Shown: piece by piece, positions 9,033 through 17,117 of the stretch
Numbering within the stretch: the stretch's first letter is position 1
Layout: every line of letters starts with the position of its first letter
Assembly: GCF_009674625.1 (NCBI RefSeq)
Contig: NZ_WKJQ01000001.1
Coordinates: 2,170,001-2,234,000, forward strand
DNA: 64,000 nucleotides
Reading direction: 5' to 3'
Source: Haloferax marinum
Lineage (GTDB): Archaea; Halobacteriota; Halobacteria; Halobacteriales; Haloferacaceae
Notes under the pieces: model-generated
The model's input: only the letters and a program-made list of their open reading frames with translations
Told to the model about the DNA's origin: nothing
Database searches by the model: none
Made by a program: the position numbers and the translations under genes

Positions 9033-9911
9033 TTACTCGTCGTGACCGTCCGCGTCTGGCCTGTCGTCCGTGTCTGGACTGGCTTCAGTCGGGTCGTCTG
9101 TCGTCTCGAGACTAGCTGTTCCTGTCTCGAACGCTTCACGGTCTTCTCCGAACTGGACGGCGAGAATGGTTCGAAGAACGACGACGAGGTTGTTCTTCGT
9201 CCCACGACCCCAGATTGCGACTTCTGCGGTCTCCCCGTCGCCCACTTGCTGTTCGACGCTTACGAGGGTAACCTCGTCGTTGACGAGCAAAATCCGAGAG
9301 ATGTGCGACCTAGACCACGTCCAGAACGTTTCGACGACGGTCGAATCCGAGGGAACCGAATCGACGTCCTCTGTTTCGCTGTCGACGGCGGTAACGTAGA
9401 CGTCTCTCTCTTTTTCTTTGGCTCTCACGAGCGCGTCGGTGATTTCGTCGGTCAGCAACGCCTCGTCACTCATCAGTATTATCTCACCCTTTGCGTCGTT
9501 GATGAACTCGACGACGCGACGGGTGATGTTCTTCGAACCGGTGACCGTCCAGACTCCAATCTGTTCTGTCTCCCGCCCTGTGGGATTCAGTTGGTTCAGC
9601 ACGTCGGAGAGTTCTTGGGTCAGGTCTTCGTACCTCACGACGAACTTCCGGACAGTCGTCTCGTGAGAGACGGGAATGAACTCCTTCGGTGTTCCGTACC
9701 GGATGTCGACGAGTCCCATCTCGTGGAGGGATTCGACCGCGTCGTACACTCGGGACCGTGGCACTTCGACGACATCACTCACCTCACGTGCGCTCCCTCT
9801 CCCCAGACGGAGCAACCCCACAAACGTCCGGGCTTCGTAATCCGTCAACGAGAGGTCCGTCAAGAGCTCGACCGCTCTGTCCTCTGTTCGTTCGCGATCG
9901 AAAGACACCAT
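9033..9911 (-). CDS. TrmB family transcriptional regulator
   Basis: The product has 292 residues from the ATG at 9911 (MVSFDRERTEDRAVELLTDL). A winged HTH follows: LSLTDYEARTFVGLLRLGRG, then SAREVSDVVEVPRSRVYDAV and ESLHEMGLVDI. The remainder resembles the C-terminal effector region of TrmB-like proteins, including the phospholipase-D-like fold start EIILMSDEALLTDEI. Archaeal TrmB proteins often bind sugars and control sugar transport or central metabolism. No transporter is adjacent, so the ligand is unknown. The frame runs upstream to 9953, but the sequence there has no family similarity. Confidence 0.88.
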   Translation of the reverse strand: MVSFDRERTEDRAVELLTDLSLTDYEARTFVGLLRLGRGSAREVSDVVEVPRSRVYDAVESLHEMGLVDIRYGTPKEFIPVSHETTVRKFVVRYEDLTQELSDVLNQLNPTGRETEQIGVWTVTGSKNITRRVVEFINDAKGEIILMSDEALLTDEITDALVRAKEKERDVYVTAVDSETEDVDSVPSDSTVVETFWTWSRSHISRILLVNDEVTLVSVEQQVGDGETAEVAIWGRGTKNNLVVVLRTILAVQFGEDREAFETGTASLETTDDPTEASPDTDDRPDADGHDE

Positions 9912-10077
9912 GACAACGATACGTTGTGTTGGATATTCAATGTGAACGCACATTCGAACGGTAGTTGTGGACTCACGACGCTCAAAGAGACACTCTGGGT
10001 GTCTAGAACGAGAACCGCTGTTGTTACAACCGAAGTCTTACTACCCCCTTATCTGGCTAACGTTCGTTGTGCCAACT

Positions 10078-10434
10078 ATGAGCACGAAGAGACCATCGAA
10101 CCGGCACGACGTGTCTACCGATGAGATATTCGACGTCCTGGGAGAGAAACGCCGACGAACGCTTCTCACCGAACTCTGCTCTCATTCTGACTCTATCACG
10201 CTCTTTGCGCTCGCAGACAAACTCTCTCAGACCGACGCAAATCACGAGGAAACCATCGACGACGAGGTGCTGGTGACGTTACACCACGTCGACCTCCCGA
10301 AACTCGACGACGCTGGTCTCCTGACGTACGACTCGTCTCACCAAGTCGTGCGGTTCGATTCCGTCACCACGGACTTCGGTGCTGCGCTCGAAGACGTCGA
10401 GTTGGCACTCGACTCGATTCGTGACGCGTTGTAG
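10078..10434 (+). CDS. Small HTH-like regulator (DUF7344-type)
   Basis: The product has 118 residues from the ATG at 10078. It has the same plan as the protein at 5752: VSTDEIFDVLGEKRRRTLLT, then ITLFALADKLSQ as the recognition-helix region, and VTLHHVDLPKLDDAGLLTYD, where LHHVDLPKLDDAGLL is the family signature. It is probably a DNA-binding winged-helix protein. It is divergent from the TrmB-type gene, sharing a 166-bp gap, and convergent with the aminotransferase gene. The frame upstream to 9967 is open but unlike protein. No partner or target can be named. Confidence 0.84.
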   Translation: MSTKRPSNRHDVSTDEIFDVLGEKRRRTLLTELCSHSDSITLFALADKLSQTDANHEETIDDEVLVTLHHVDLPKLDDAGLLTYDSSHQVVRFDSVTTDFGAALEDVELALDSIRDAL

Positions 10435-10507
10435 AGTTGGTGCGGACGAAGCGGGTGCGTGTAGGCTGTTCTTCGTCTCAGCGGCCGCACCCTCCCGAAC
10501 AGAACTC

Positions 10508-11842
10508 TTAGTTCAGGTGTTCGAGCGCAGTACGTAGTTCGGAGACAGCACGTTCGAGTTCGCTCCGCGTGATGGTCAGCGGTGGCTGGAACCGCATGAC
10601 GTTCTTGTAGTAGCCACCGACACCCATCACGACGTTCGACTCCTCACGGAGCCGTTTGCTGACTGCTGCTGCGAGTTCGGAATCCGGCCGTGGAGAGACG
10701 TTTTGCGGTCCTGTCTCTTCAGGGTCGACGAGTTCGACACCCCACATCAAGCCGAGTCCACGGGTCTGTCCAACGACGTCGAACTCGTCTTCGAGCGCTT
10801 GGAGTTCAGTCGCGAGCCACTCGCCCTGTTCTCGTGCGTGTTCGACGATTCCTCCTTCGAGTTCGTCGATGGTCGCCAACGCGGCGGCACACGCGACGGG
10901 GTTGCCACCGAACGTCGAGAGGTGGTCGCCGGATTCGAATGCGTCTGCAATCTCTTTGGAGGCAGTGAACGCACCGAGTGGAAGCCCGTTTGCGATTCCT
11001 TTCGCTTGCGTCACGATGTCCGGTTCGACGTCGAAGTGGTTACTCGCGAACAGCTCACCTGTTCGCCCGTATCCGGTCTGAACCTCGTCGACGACGAGGA
11101 GCGCGTCGTGGTCGTGTGTAATCTCCTGAACCCGCTCGAGCCACCCTTCCGGCGGAACGACGATACCTGCCTCGCCCATCACCGGTTCGACGACGACTGC
11201 CGCGATGTCGCCACTGGTGTGGGAGCCGATGACTCGTTCTAACTCGTCGGCACAACTGGCGTCACACTGGTCGCCGTCGCACCGAGCACAGCGGTAGCCG
11301 TAGGGTGGCGCGGTGTGTGCAACGTCGTTGAGCGTCGGAGCCATTCCCTTCTTGTACGAGTTGTTGCCTGTCAGGGCGAGACTTCCCAGCGTGCGGCCGT
11401 GAAAGCCCATCTCGAGTGCGACGACTTCTTTCGACCCTGTGTACTTTCGCGCGAGTTTGATTGCCCCTTCGACAGCCTCTGTCCCCGAGTTACAGAAGAA
11501 CGTCTTCTCTAAGTCGCCCGGTGTGATTTCGGCGATTCGCGCGGCCAGGTCGGCGACCGGTTCGTTTGGATGCACGTACGAACAGCCGTGGACGAACTCG
11601 TCGAGTTGTGCTTTCGCTGCCTCGACGACAGCCTCGTTACCGTGACCGACGTTCACCACCGAAATACCGGAGAAGACGTCGAGGTACTCGTTCCCGTCGA
11701 AATCTTCGAGCGTACAGCCTGCAGCCCGTTTCACTGGGACGTTGAGTGATTTCCAGATGGGCATTACGTGGTCGTCGTACGCCGACAGGACCGACGAATT
11801 TGAGACTGCATTCGGTCGTTCGCTTGGCTGTTGTTCAGACAT
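10508..11842 (-). CDS. Class III pyridoxal-phosphate aminotransferase
   Basis: The product has 444 residues from the ATG at 11842; an ATG at 11857 would add five residues. PLP-fold motifs are clear: NSGTEAVEGAIKLARKY, EMGFHGRTLGSLALTGN, VVDEVQTGYGRTGELF and the Schiff-base Lys281 in TQAKGIANGLPLGAF. The family includes acetylornithine and 4-aminobutyrate aminotransferases. A four-Cys cluster (about residues 185-197, YRCARCDGDQCDASC) sits in a loop and could bind metal. The gene is divergent from an Lrp-type regulator, which may control it. A TATA-like GATATTTAGG lies about 24-33 nt upstream, suggesting a leaderless transcript. Confidence 0.92.
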   Translation of the reverse strand: MSEQQPSERPNAVSNSSVLSAYDDHVMPIWKSLNVPVKRAAGCTLEDFDGNEYLDVFSGISVVNVGHGNEAVVEAAKAQLDEFVHGCSYVHPNEPVADLAARIAEITPGDLEKTFFCNSGTEAVEGAIKLARKYTGSKEVVALEMGFHGRTLGSLALTGNNSYKKGMAPTLNDVAHTAPPYGYRCARCDGDQCDASCADELERVIGSHTSGDIAAVVVEPVMGEAGIVVPPEGWLERVQEITHDHDALLVVDEVQTGYGRTGELFASNHFDVEPDIVTQAKGIANGLPLGAFTASKEIADAFESGDHLSTFGGNPVACAAALATIDELEGGIVEHAREQGEWLATELQALEDEFDVVGQTRGLGLMWGVELVDPEETGPQNVSPRPDSELAAAVSKRLREESNVVMGVGGYYKNVMRFQPPLTITRSELERAVSELRTALEHLN

Positions 11843-11880
11843 TGAATTACTATCCAAACACAGTCCTAAATATCTTTTTT

Positions 11881-11903
11881 CTATATGGTTATAGTTCTAC
11901 TAT
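11881..11903. promoter_or_regulatory. Overlapping inverted repeats in the divergent aminotransferase/Lrp promoter
   Basis: Two perfect short palindromes share bases: CTATA-TGGT-TATAG (11881-11894) and ATAGT-TCT-ACTAT (11891-11903). They lie just upstream of the aminotransferase TATA-like box and upstream of the Lrp-type gene. This is an inferred regulator site, most likely for the neighbouring Lrp-type protein. Confidence 0.45.
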
Positions 11904-12053
11904 GGGTCAGGGTTGTAGACTCCCCCTCAGTCCGCTGTCGACTCACAGAACTGGACCGGGGTGTCTGTTGGCGAGTCGAACTGAGTTCACTATTCGACCG
12001 GTTTTGTGGCCCTCGTTCGAACAACGTAACTTCCTGCGGTACGTGCGGAGGCT

Positions 12054-12545
12054 ATGGACGACCGCGACGCGCGTATTCTCAAGGCGATTGCGACACTCGG
12101 GACGGGAAGCCCAGAAGACATCTCTGAGTACACTGGGATTCCAAAGTCGACTGTTCACTACCGCATCAAGAACCTCAAAGAAGACGGGATTCTCATCAAC
12201 GACCTTCTGGACGTCGACGCCCAGAAACTCGGACTCGAGATTACACTCGTCACGCAGGTCGTCGCAGAGTACAACGAAGCGTACCACGTCGAGGTCGGCG
12301 AGAAACTCGCAGCCATCGAAGGAGTGAACCAGGTGTACTTCACGATGGGCGAAAACGACTTCGTCGTCATCTCGAACCTCACAGACCGCGATATGGTCAG
12401 CCGTCTGGTCACCGACTTCGAGAAGATAGACGAGGTCGTCCGGACGAGTTCTCAGTTCGTCATCGAGACCATCAAAGACGAACCGAACCTCCTGAACGAC
12501 TTCGAACTCGAGACGGTCACGGAGTTCACGCCGAAAGTCGAGTAA
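12054..12545 (+). CDS. Lrp/AsnC family transcriptional regulator
   Basis: The product has 163 residues. The N-terminal HTH is MDDRDARILKAIATLGTGSP then EDISEYTGIPKSTVHYRIKN. The C-terminal RAM/ACT-like domain includes EVGEKLAAIEGVNQVYFTMG and ENDFVVISNLTDRDM, the ligand-sensing fold. Lrp proteins sense amino acids as dimers or octamers. Its placement divergent from a class III aminotransferase gene (211-bp gap with palindromes at 11881-11903) suggests it controls amino-acid nitrogen flow there. That link is inferred from position. Confidence 0.92.
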   Translation: MDDRDARILKAIATLGTGSPEDISEYTGIPKSTVHYRIKNLKEDGILINDLLDVDAQKLGLEITLVTQVVAEYNEAYHVEVGEKLAAIEGVNQVYFTMGENDFVVISNLTDRDMVSRLVTDFEKIDEVVRTSSQFVIETIKDEPNLLNDFELETVTEFTPKVE

Positions 12546-12760
12546 TCTCGAGTACGACAGCGACTCCACTGCAGGCTCACGTCGGTCGAGTAACTCTCCG
12601 TGTACTGCACACTACGCGATAGCGCTGTTCGGTGTTTTCGTAAGTTGGTGGCTCGGATGAAATCCATCATCACAAGGGGCTAAGTGGGGGTAACTTTCTT
12701 CATCGCCACCGAGTTGACCTCAGATTTCGAGGCTGAAGAATCCACCTCATTGGAGCGGGG

Positions 12761-13480
12761 TCACTCGTCGTCGGAGAGTGCCGCAACGATCATCTCGTTG
12801 AGTTCGGCGATGCGTTCGCGGATAGCGCTGGGTAACGACTCCGGTGGGGCTGCCAGTGCTGGTTCCGTCTCCGGGTTTGGGTTCCCGACGATGACGCTTC
12901 CGATCATGCCCACGAACTCGTGCGGGATGCAGAAGTAGTGGTAGACGCCTTCTTTCTCGAAGGTGTGTTCGAACGTCGTCCCGTCTTCGGCGACGAACCC
13001 GCTATCCCACGAATCGACACCGTCGGGTGTGAGTCGTGGCCTGTCGTTTTCCGGTGAGTACGACGTCGTCGAGTGAATCCCGCTCTCTTTCGTCCAGGTG
13101 ACCGTCCCACCGACGGTGACCCACGAGATGTGAGGTTGGAAGTGTTCTCCCGTACTCGAAGAGAGCATGGCGACGTCGGCGTGGTCTACCGGCCCCACGA
13201 GCGTTTCGTCGTGCATGTGGCCTTCCTCCTCGTGAGGGGTTTCGTCTTCGTGAATCTCGCCTTCGTCGTGAGGAGCTCCGTCTTCGTGGGGCATTTCGTC
13301 GTGGTGTTCGCCCTCGTCGTCGCCCTCTATGGCTGCCGCTTCCGTCGGCGTCCGTGTCGTCTCAGCACCACTCCCCTCGTCCGCCGTCGGTGGTGCGGTC
13401 GTGCAACCCGCAAGCCCGGTCACCGTCGCCGCTCCGGCAAAAATAATGAGGCGTCGTCGGTGTAGTTTGGTGTCGAGCAT
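12761..13480 (-). CDS. Halocyanin-like cupredoxin lipoprotein with His-rich linker
   Basis: From the ATG at 13480 the product has 239 residues; an ATG at 13489 adds three. Numbering from the longer form, RRR at 11-13 and the lipobox Cys29 (LAGC) mark a Tat lipoprotein. Residues 55-94 are a His/Asp/Glu-rich linker with repeated HxDE and PHE blocks. A cupredoxin domain follows, with type 1 copper ligands His139, Cys187, His190 and Met195 (YFCIPHEFVGM). It would carry electrons or bind copper outside the cell. The His-rich linker is unusual beside ordinary halocyanins. The gene is third in a same-strand trio with 13568 and 14322. Confidence 0.9.
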   Translation of the reverse strand: MLDTKLHRRRLIIFAGAATVTGLAGCTTAPPTADEGSGAETTRTPTEAAAIEGDDEGEHHDEMPHEDGAPHDEGEIHEDETPHEEEGHMHDETLVGPVDHADVAMLSSSTGEHFQPHISWVTVGGTVTWTKESGIHSTTSYSPENDRPRLTPDGVDSWDSGFVAEDGTTFEHTFEKEGVYHYFCIPHEFVGMIGSVIVGNPNPETEPALAAPPESLPSAIRERIAELNEMIVAALSDDE

Positions 13481-13567
13481 CTCGCTCACTTCTACAGAGA
13501 TAGGTGCCGAATGGGAATAACAGATGCGTAAATCGGGGGCTGGGTCCCGAAACGAGCGTCTCTGCCG

Positions 13568-14098
13568 TTAGCAACCGTGGCCGGAGCCGTACATGCCGCC
13601 GGGACCGTAGGTACCGCCAGCACCGTACATACCGCCTTGACCGTACGTGCCGCCAGCACCGTACATACCGCCGGGACCGTACGCACCGCCGTGGCCGTAC
13701 ATGCCGCCGGGACCGTACATACCGCCGTGGCCGTACATACCGCCGTGGCCGTACATACCACCGGGACCGGCCGTCCCACCACGATAGACGCCGCTGGGAC
13801 CAGCCGTCGTCGGTCCTCGGTGGTTGCGGTCAGCCATGAACTGGCCCATCTCTTCTGTGGTGACGCCCATGTGGGATTCCATCCACTCGACTGCGCCGGG
13901 TCCCATGTGCTGGGTCATGTGCGCCTCCATCCACTCGGTCCATTCGTCTGCGGTCCATTCGTCGGCGGTTCCGTCGTAGGGTGGCGCGTCGCCGACAGTC
14001 GAGCCGGTGCCGTGCGCGCTGACGACGGGCGCAGCGACCGCCAGTCCGACGACTGCGAGTGCCACTACGAACCAGCGTGCGATGTTGAAGGAAGTCAT
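13568..14098 (-). CDS. Secreted Met/Gly/His-rich repeat protein
   Basis: From the ATG at 14098 the product has 176 residues; an ATG at 14113 is possible. A signal peptide (FNIARWFVVALAVVGLAVAA) ends near VSAHG. A middle region holds Met/His/Trp motifs (EWMEAHMTQHMGPGAVEWME). The last third is about ten to twelve six-residue repeats of the type MYGHGG, MYGPGG and TYGPGG, ending GSGHGC. Each repeat is 18 bp of DNA. Met and His spaced this way suggests binding of copper or silver ions, as an inference. I know no named family. It sits between a cupredoxin gene and a membrane HTH gene on one strand. Confidence 0.8.
   Translation of the reverse strand: MTSFNIARWFVVALAVVGLAVAAPVVSAHGTGSTVGDAPPYDGTADEWTADEWTEWMEAHMTQHMGPGAVEWMESHMGVTTEEMGQFMADRNHRGPTTAGPSGVYRGGTAGPGGMYGHGGMYGHGGMYGPGGMYGHGGAYGPGGMYGAGGTYGQGGMYGAGGTYGPGGMYGSGHGC
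13577..13760 (-). repeat. 18-bp coding repeats in the Met/Gly-rich gene
   Basis: Successive 18-bp units encode MYG/TYG/AYG plus xGG. Arrays like this are prone to copy-number change between strains, so repeat length should be checked in long reads. Confidence 0.8.
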
Positions 14099-14321
14099 TG
14101 TCTTTCGCCTCATTCTCTCGTAGGGGGGCTCGGTGGTTATCTCTCTGGGTGTGAACAGACGTAGGAGAACGTTCGAGAACGTTTATAGAGGGATTTGAGC
14201 GTTTTTCAGGGAAGGAATCGTTCATCGCTCGTGAATTCTGCTGTTTCGGCTTCGACCACCTCGGTGACTGCCCGAGATGCGCCGTCTCGACGCTCTGGAA
14301 GGCAGAAAAACAGCGTGTCGG

Positions 14322-15032
14322 TCACTGGGCGTGATTCTGCGTCAGGTCGTCGCTCGGATAGATGCGGTAGGTGCGGCCCTGCTTCTCGCGGTACAACAGT
14401 CCACGTTTTTCGAGTTCGCTCACGGTCTGACTCACTTTACTCTTCGAGAAGTTCGACCTGTCTCGGAGTTCTATCTGTGTGATGCCGGGTGACGTCACCA
14501 CTGGTTCGAGGACGCGGCGTTCGTCTTCGGGGAGGACGTCGAGTATCTGGGGCCGAGACAGTCTGTTCGAGGCGGTCGACGATTCGGCACCGGCCGCCGA
14601 CTCCGCTGTCTCCGCTGTTTCCGTTGTCTCCGTTGCCTCCGTTGTCTCCGCTGTTTCCGTTGTCTCCGCTGTTTCCGTTGTCTCCGTTGCCCCCGTCTGC
14701 TCTTTCGTCTCGTCCACCCCTGTCGCTTCTGACGGTTTGGCAGTCTCGGTGGCATCACCGCCGGTGGGTTGCAAGCCTCCGTCTGCCGACGTGAGTTCGT
14801 CTCGGAACGCGAGATAGAGCCCACCGATAGCACCCGCGACGAGGACCGTCCCGAACACGTACCACAGTGGGTTGGTCCCGTGGACCCCGCTCATCGACGT
14901 CCCCATCATCGGCCCCATCATCCCGTCGACTGCGCGACTCTGCTGGTAGGTCTGCCAACTGAGCGCCCCGCCGAAGACGAGGATTGCCGCGACGACCAGA
15001 CCGACCGCCGAGTCGGTACGCTTGCGGTTCAT
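14322..15032 (-). CDS. Membrane-anchored winged-helix regulator with Met-rich external loop
   Basis: The product has 236 residues from the ATG at 15032; an ATG at 15038 adds two. Numbering from the longer form, TM1 is about 11-28 and TM2 about 57-77. Between them lies a Met-rich loop (39-51, GMMGPMMGTSMSG) predicted to be outside. A cytoplasmic Thr/Glu/Ala-repeat linker (about 97-150) leads to a MarR-like HTH (about 161-228) that includes GITQIELRDRSNFSKSKVSQ and SELEKRGLLYREKQGRTYRI. It looks like a one-component regulator that reads an external cue through the Met-rich loop. It shares its HTH type with the protein at 28477. It is first of the trio with the Met/Gly protein and the cupredoxin. 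Confidence 0.84.
   Translation of the reverse strand: MNRKRTDSAVGLVVAAILVFGGALSWQTYQQSRAVDGMMGPMMGTSMSGVHGTNPLWYVFGTVLVAGAIGGLYLAFRDELTSADGGLQPTGGDATETAKPSEATGVDETKEQTGATETTETAETTETAETTEATETTETAETAESAAGAESSTASNRLSRPQILDVLPEDERRVLEPVVTSPGITQIELRDRSNFSKSKVSQTVSELEKRGLLYREKQGRTYRIYPSDDLTQNHAQ
14588..14700 (-). repeat. Coding Thr/Glu repeat in membrane HTH gene linker
   Basis: Imperfect 9- and 15-bp units (GTCTCCGCTGTTTCCGTT type on the plus strand) encode TETAETTE runs. They form a flexible acidic tether between the membrane and the HTH. The copy number probably varies between strains. Confidence 0.75.
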
Positions 15033-15141
15033 CGCCACCCCTCGCGAATGTCTAGACCACCGTTCATATGTTGGATTAGATGGGGTTCGTGGTACGTGTT
15101 TTGCTCGTTCTCACGAGCGTCGAGCGATGCTGTCGGTGAAC

Positions 15142-16407
15142 TCATCGCTTTGGTTCTTCGCCGCGTCTGCGCTCGCCGACGGTGTCGTCCCACGTCGCGA
15201 GCGTAGCGTGTTCGTCTGCAACCGCCGTCACGTCGCCTGATTCGAGCACGCCGTCTTCGGTGACGACGCCCGTCACCAGGTCGGTGGGGACGACTTCGAA
15301 GAGTGGGTTTTGGGTTCTCACGGGTGCCTCACCGTCGTAGAGCGACTCTCCTTCCTCGCCGACGAACTCGTCGTCACCACGTATCTTGTCTCTCGCACAG
15401 ACTGCAAAGACGGGGACGTCGGCGCGGTGAGCGGCGAGTGCGACGGGGAAGCTTCCGACTTTGTTGACGACTGCACCAGACGAGAGAACAGCGTCGGCAC
15501 CCACCAAGACGGCGTCGCAGTCGCCGTCGCCGACGAGGCCGGGCAGAGCTGCGTCGGTGGTCAGTGTGGTGTCGATGCCGTGGGTGGCCACCTCCGCTGC
15601 GACCGAGATGCCTTCTGCGCCAGGTCGGGACTCCCCGACGAGGACCGCAGCAGTGGCCTCTTCGAGAGCAGCGAGGACGGTTCCGGACCGTGAGAGGGTG
15701 GCGACACGGTCGAATTTTCGGTTCCGAAGGAGGCGTGCTGCCTCCATCGCCGCCGCTTCGTCTGCGACGACTGCGTCGTCGATTGCCGTCTCGGCCCGTC
15801 GGCGCAGTGTCTCGATATTCCCGTCTGCGGCGGCCATCACTCTATTCACGCGATTGACGACGGCGGTCATGCTGGGGCGAGCGTCACGGAGTCGTCGTGC
15901 GAACGAGACCACCACTTCCCACGACTCCGCTTCGGCGGCAGCATCACGGAGAACCTCGAGTGCCCGAAGCGATATCCACGCCGACCCGTGCGTCTCGTCT
16001 TCGCGGACGGTGTCGACAGTCGGGGCCACGTGTCGGTAGGTCGCCCACAGTTCGGGAACCGTCTCTCGTTCGAGAATCGCCGTCGGGTGGGCCCACGCTA
16101 CCTCTGCGAGTTCTTCGTTCGTGACGATGTCTCGGTCCCGTACGTCGAACAAAAACGGGTGGACGGTCCACTCGCGGTCTCCTTCGGTAATCGACAGTGG
16201 ATGGCCCGCACAGGCGAGTGTTGCGTCCGTCACTCCCACCTCTTCTTTCAGTTCTCGACGAGCGTCGGCGACGGCGTCCGCTGGGTCTCCTTCGAGATAT
16301 CCAGATACGCCTGCCCACGTTCCGGGGTAGCTTCCGACTTCGTCGCTCCGCCGGGTGAGCAGGATGCGCCCGCCGTGACGAAGAAACGCGGTTACGACGT
16401 GTGCCAT
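15142..16407 (-). CDS. NUDIX hydrolase fused to eIF-2B-like domain
   Basis: From the ATG at 16407 (MAHVVTAFLRHGGRILLTRR) the product has 421 residues. The N-terminal NUDIX domain shows RELKEEVGV, the REUxEExGU half of the Nudix box, while the upstream Glu of the box is not at its usual spacing. The C-terminal half is an eIF-2B/ribose-1,5-bisphosphate isomerase-like domain with GADAVLSSGAVVNKVGSFPV and VPVFAVCARDKI. The frame runs on to 17016, but that stretch is antisense to the phosphodiesterase gene and is not coding. The substrate is unknown; a sugar-phosphate or nucleotide role is likely. The fusion is odd enough to merit checking. Confidence 0.87.
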   Translation of the reverse strand: MAHVVTAFLRHGGRILLTRRSDEVGSYPGTWAGVSGYLEGDPADAVADARRELKEEVGVTDATLACAGHPLSITEGDREWTVHPFLFDVRDRDIVTNEELAEVAWAHPTAILERETVPELWATYRHVAPTVDTVREDETHGSAWISLRALEVLRDAAAEAESWEVVVSFARRLRDARPSMTAVVNRVNRVMAAADGNIETLRRRAETAIDDAVVADEAAAMEAARLLRNRKFDRVATLSRSGTVLAALEEATAAVLVGESRPGAEGISVAAEVATHGIDTTLTTDAALPGLVGDGDCDAVLVGADAVLSSGAVVNKVGSFPVALAAHRADVPVFAVCARDKIRGDDEFVGEEGESLYDGEAPVRTQNPLFEVVPTDLVTGVVTEDGVLESGDVTAVADEHATLATWDDTVGERRRGEEPKR

Positions 16408-16467
16408 ACCGAGAATTACAGCTTCGACTGACAAAACGACTATCCAGACTGGGGGTGATAGAGTAGT

Positions 16468-16962
16468 ATGCGACTCGCTATTTTGAGCGATACGCACGTC
16501 CCCTCCCGCGCTGGTTCGATACCCGAGTGGGTCGAAGACCAGGTTCGGAACGCTGACGTCGTGATCCATGCCGGCGATTACGACGCTCCAGAGACACTCG
16601 AACACCTCCGCGACATCTCTGCAGAGTTCGTCGGCGTGTGCGGAAACATCGACCCTCCAGAGATAAATCTCCCGTTCGTCGAGGTTGCCGAAGCAGATGG
16701 GGTGACGTTCGTCGTCACACACGGAACAGGAACGAGAACCGGCTACAGTGAACGTGTTGCTGACATCGTCAGAGACGCGGCAGGCGAAGACGCGATCGGC
16801 ATCGCCGGCCACATCCACGAAGTCATCGACGAGGTATCGAACGGGGTTCGAATCTTGAATCCCGGAACCGCGACGGCCGCCAATGCCGGCGACGAAGCGA
16901 CGATGATGGTCGCAACCGTCGAGAACGGCGACCTCTCGGTCGAAGTCGTCAACAGTACCTGA
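16468..16962 (+). CDS. Metallophosphoesterase (YfcE/MJ0936 type)
   Basis: The product has 164 residues, typical of this small phosphodiesterase family. Metal-binding motifs appear in order: LSDTHVPSR (residues 6-14), HAGDYD, VCGNID, VTHGTGTR and GIAGHIHEV near the C-terminus. The family hydrolyses phosphodiester bonds, often with Mn, and cellular substrates are unclear. The promoter lies in a 60-bp gap shared with the divergent NUDIX gene. A 17-bp repeat straddles the TGA stop (16959-16998). Confidence 0.9.
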   Translation: MRLAILSDTHVPSRAGSIPEWVEDQVRNADVVIHAGDYDAPETLEHLRDISAEFVGVCGNIDPPEINLPFVEVAEADGVTFVVTHGTGTRTGYSERVADIVRDAAGEDAIGIAGHIHEVIDEVSNGVRILNPGTATAANAGDEATMMVATVENGDLSVEVVNST

Positions 16963-16998
16963 CCGACTCATTCGGTGGGTACTGACCGACTCACTCGG
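16959..16998. repeat. 17-bp duplication spanning a stop codon
   Basis: CTGACCGACTCAYTCGG occurs at 16959-16975 and 16982-16998, one mismatch. The TGA at 16960-16962 in the first copy is the phosphodiesterase stop. A third degenerate copy starts near 17001. Confidence 0.85.
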
Positions 16999-17117
16999 AG
17001 CCGACTCGCTCGCCACCGACCCTGCCTTCCTCCCAGCGACGCACGTGACGACCTGCGATACCGGCCCGGTTCGCCAACACCCGGTCGTTTTTCACTGCTG
17101 TCGCCTTCCCGTCTCAT

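Noticed and set aside
16408-17016. N-terminal extension of the NUDIX-eIF2B gene
   Set aside because: The extension is antisense to the phosphodiesterase gene; the NUDIX domain starts naturally at the ATG at 16407.
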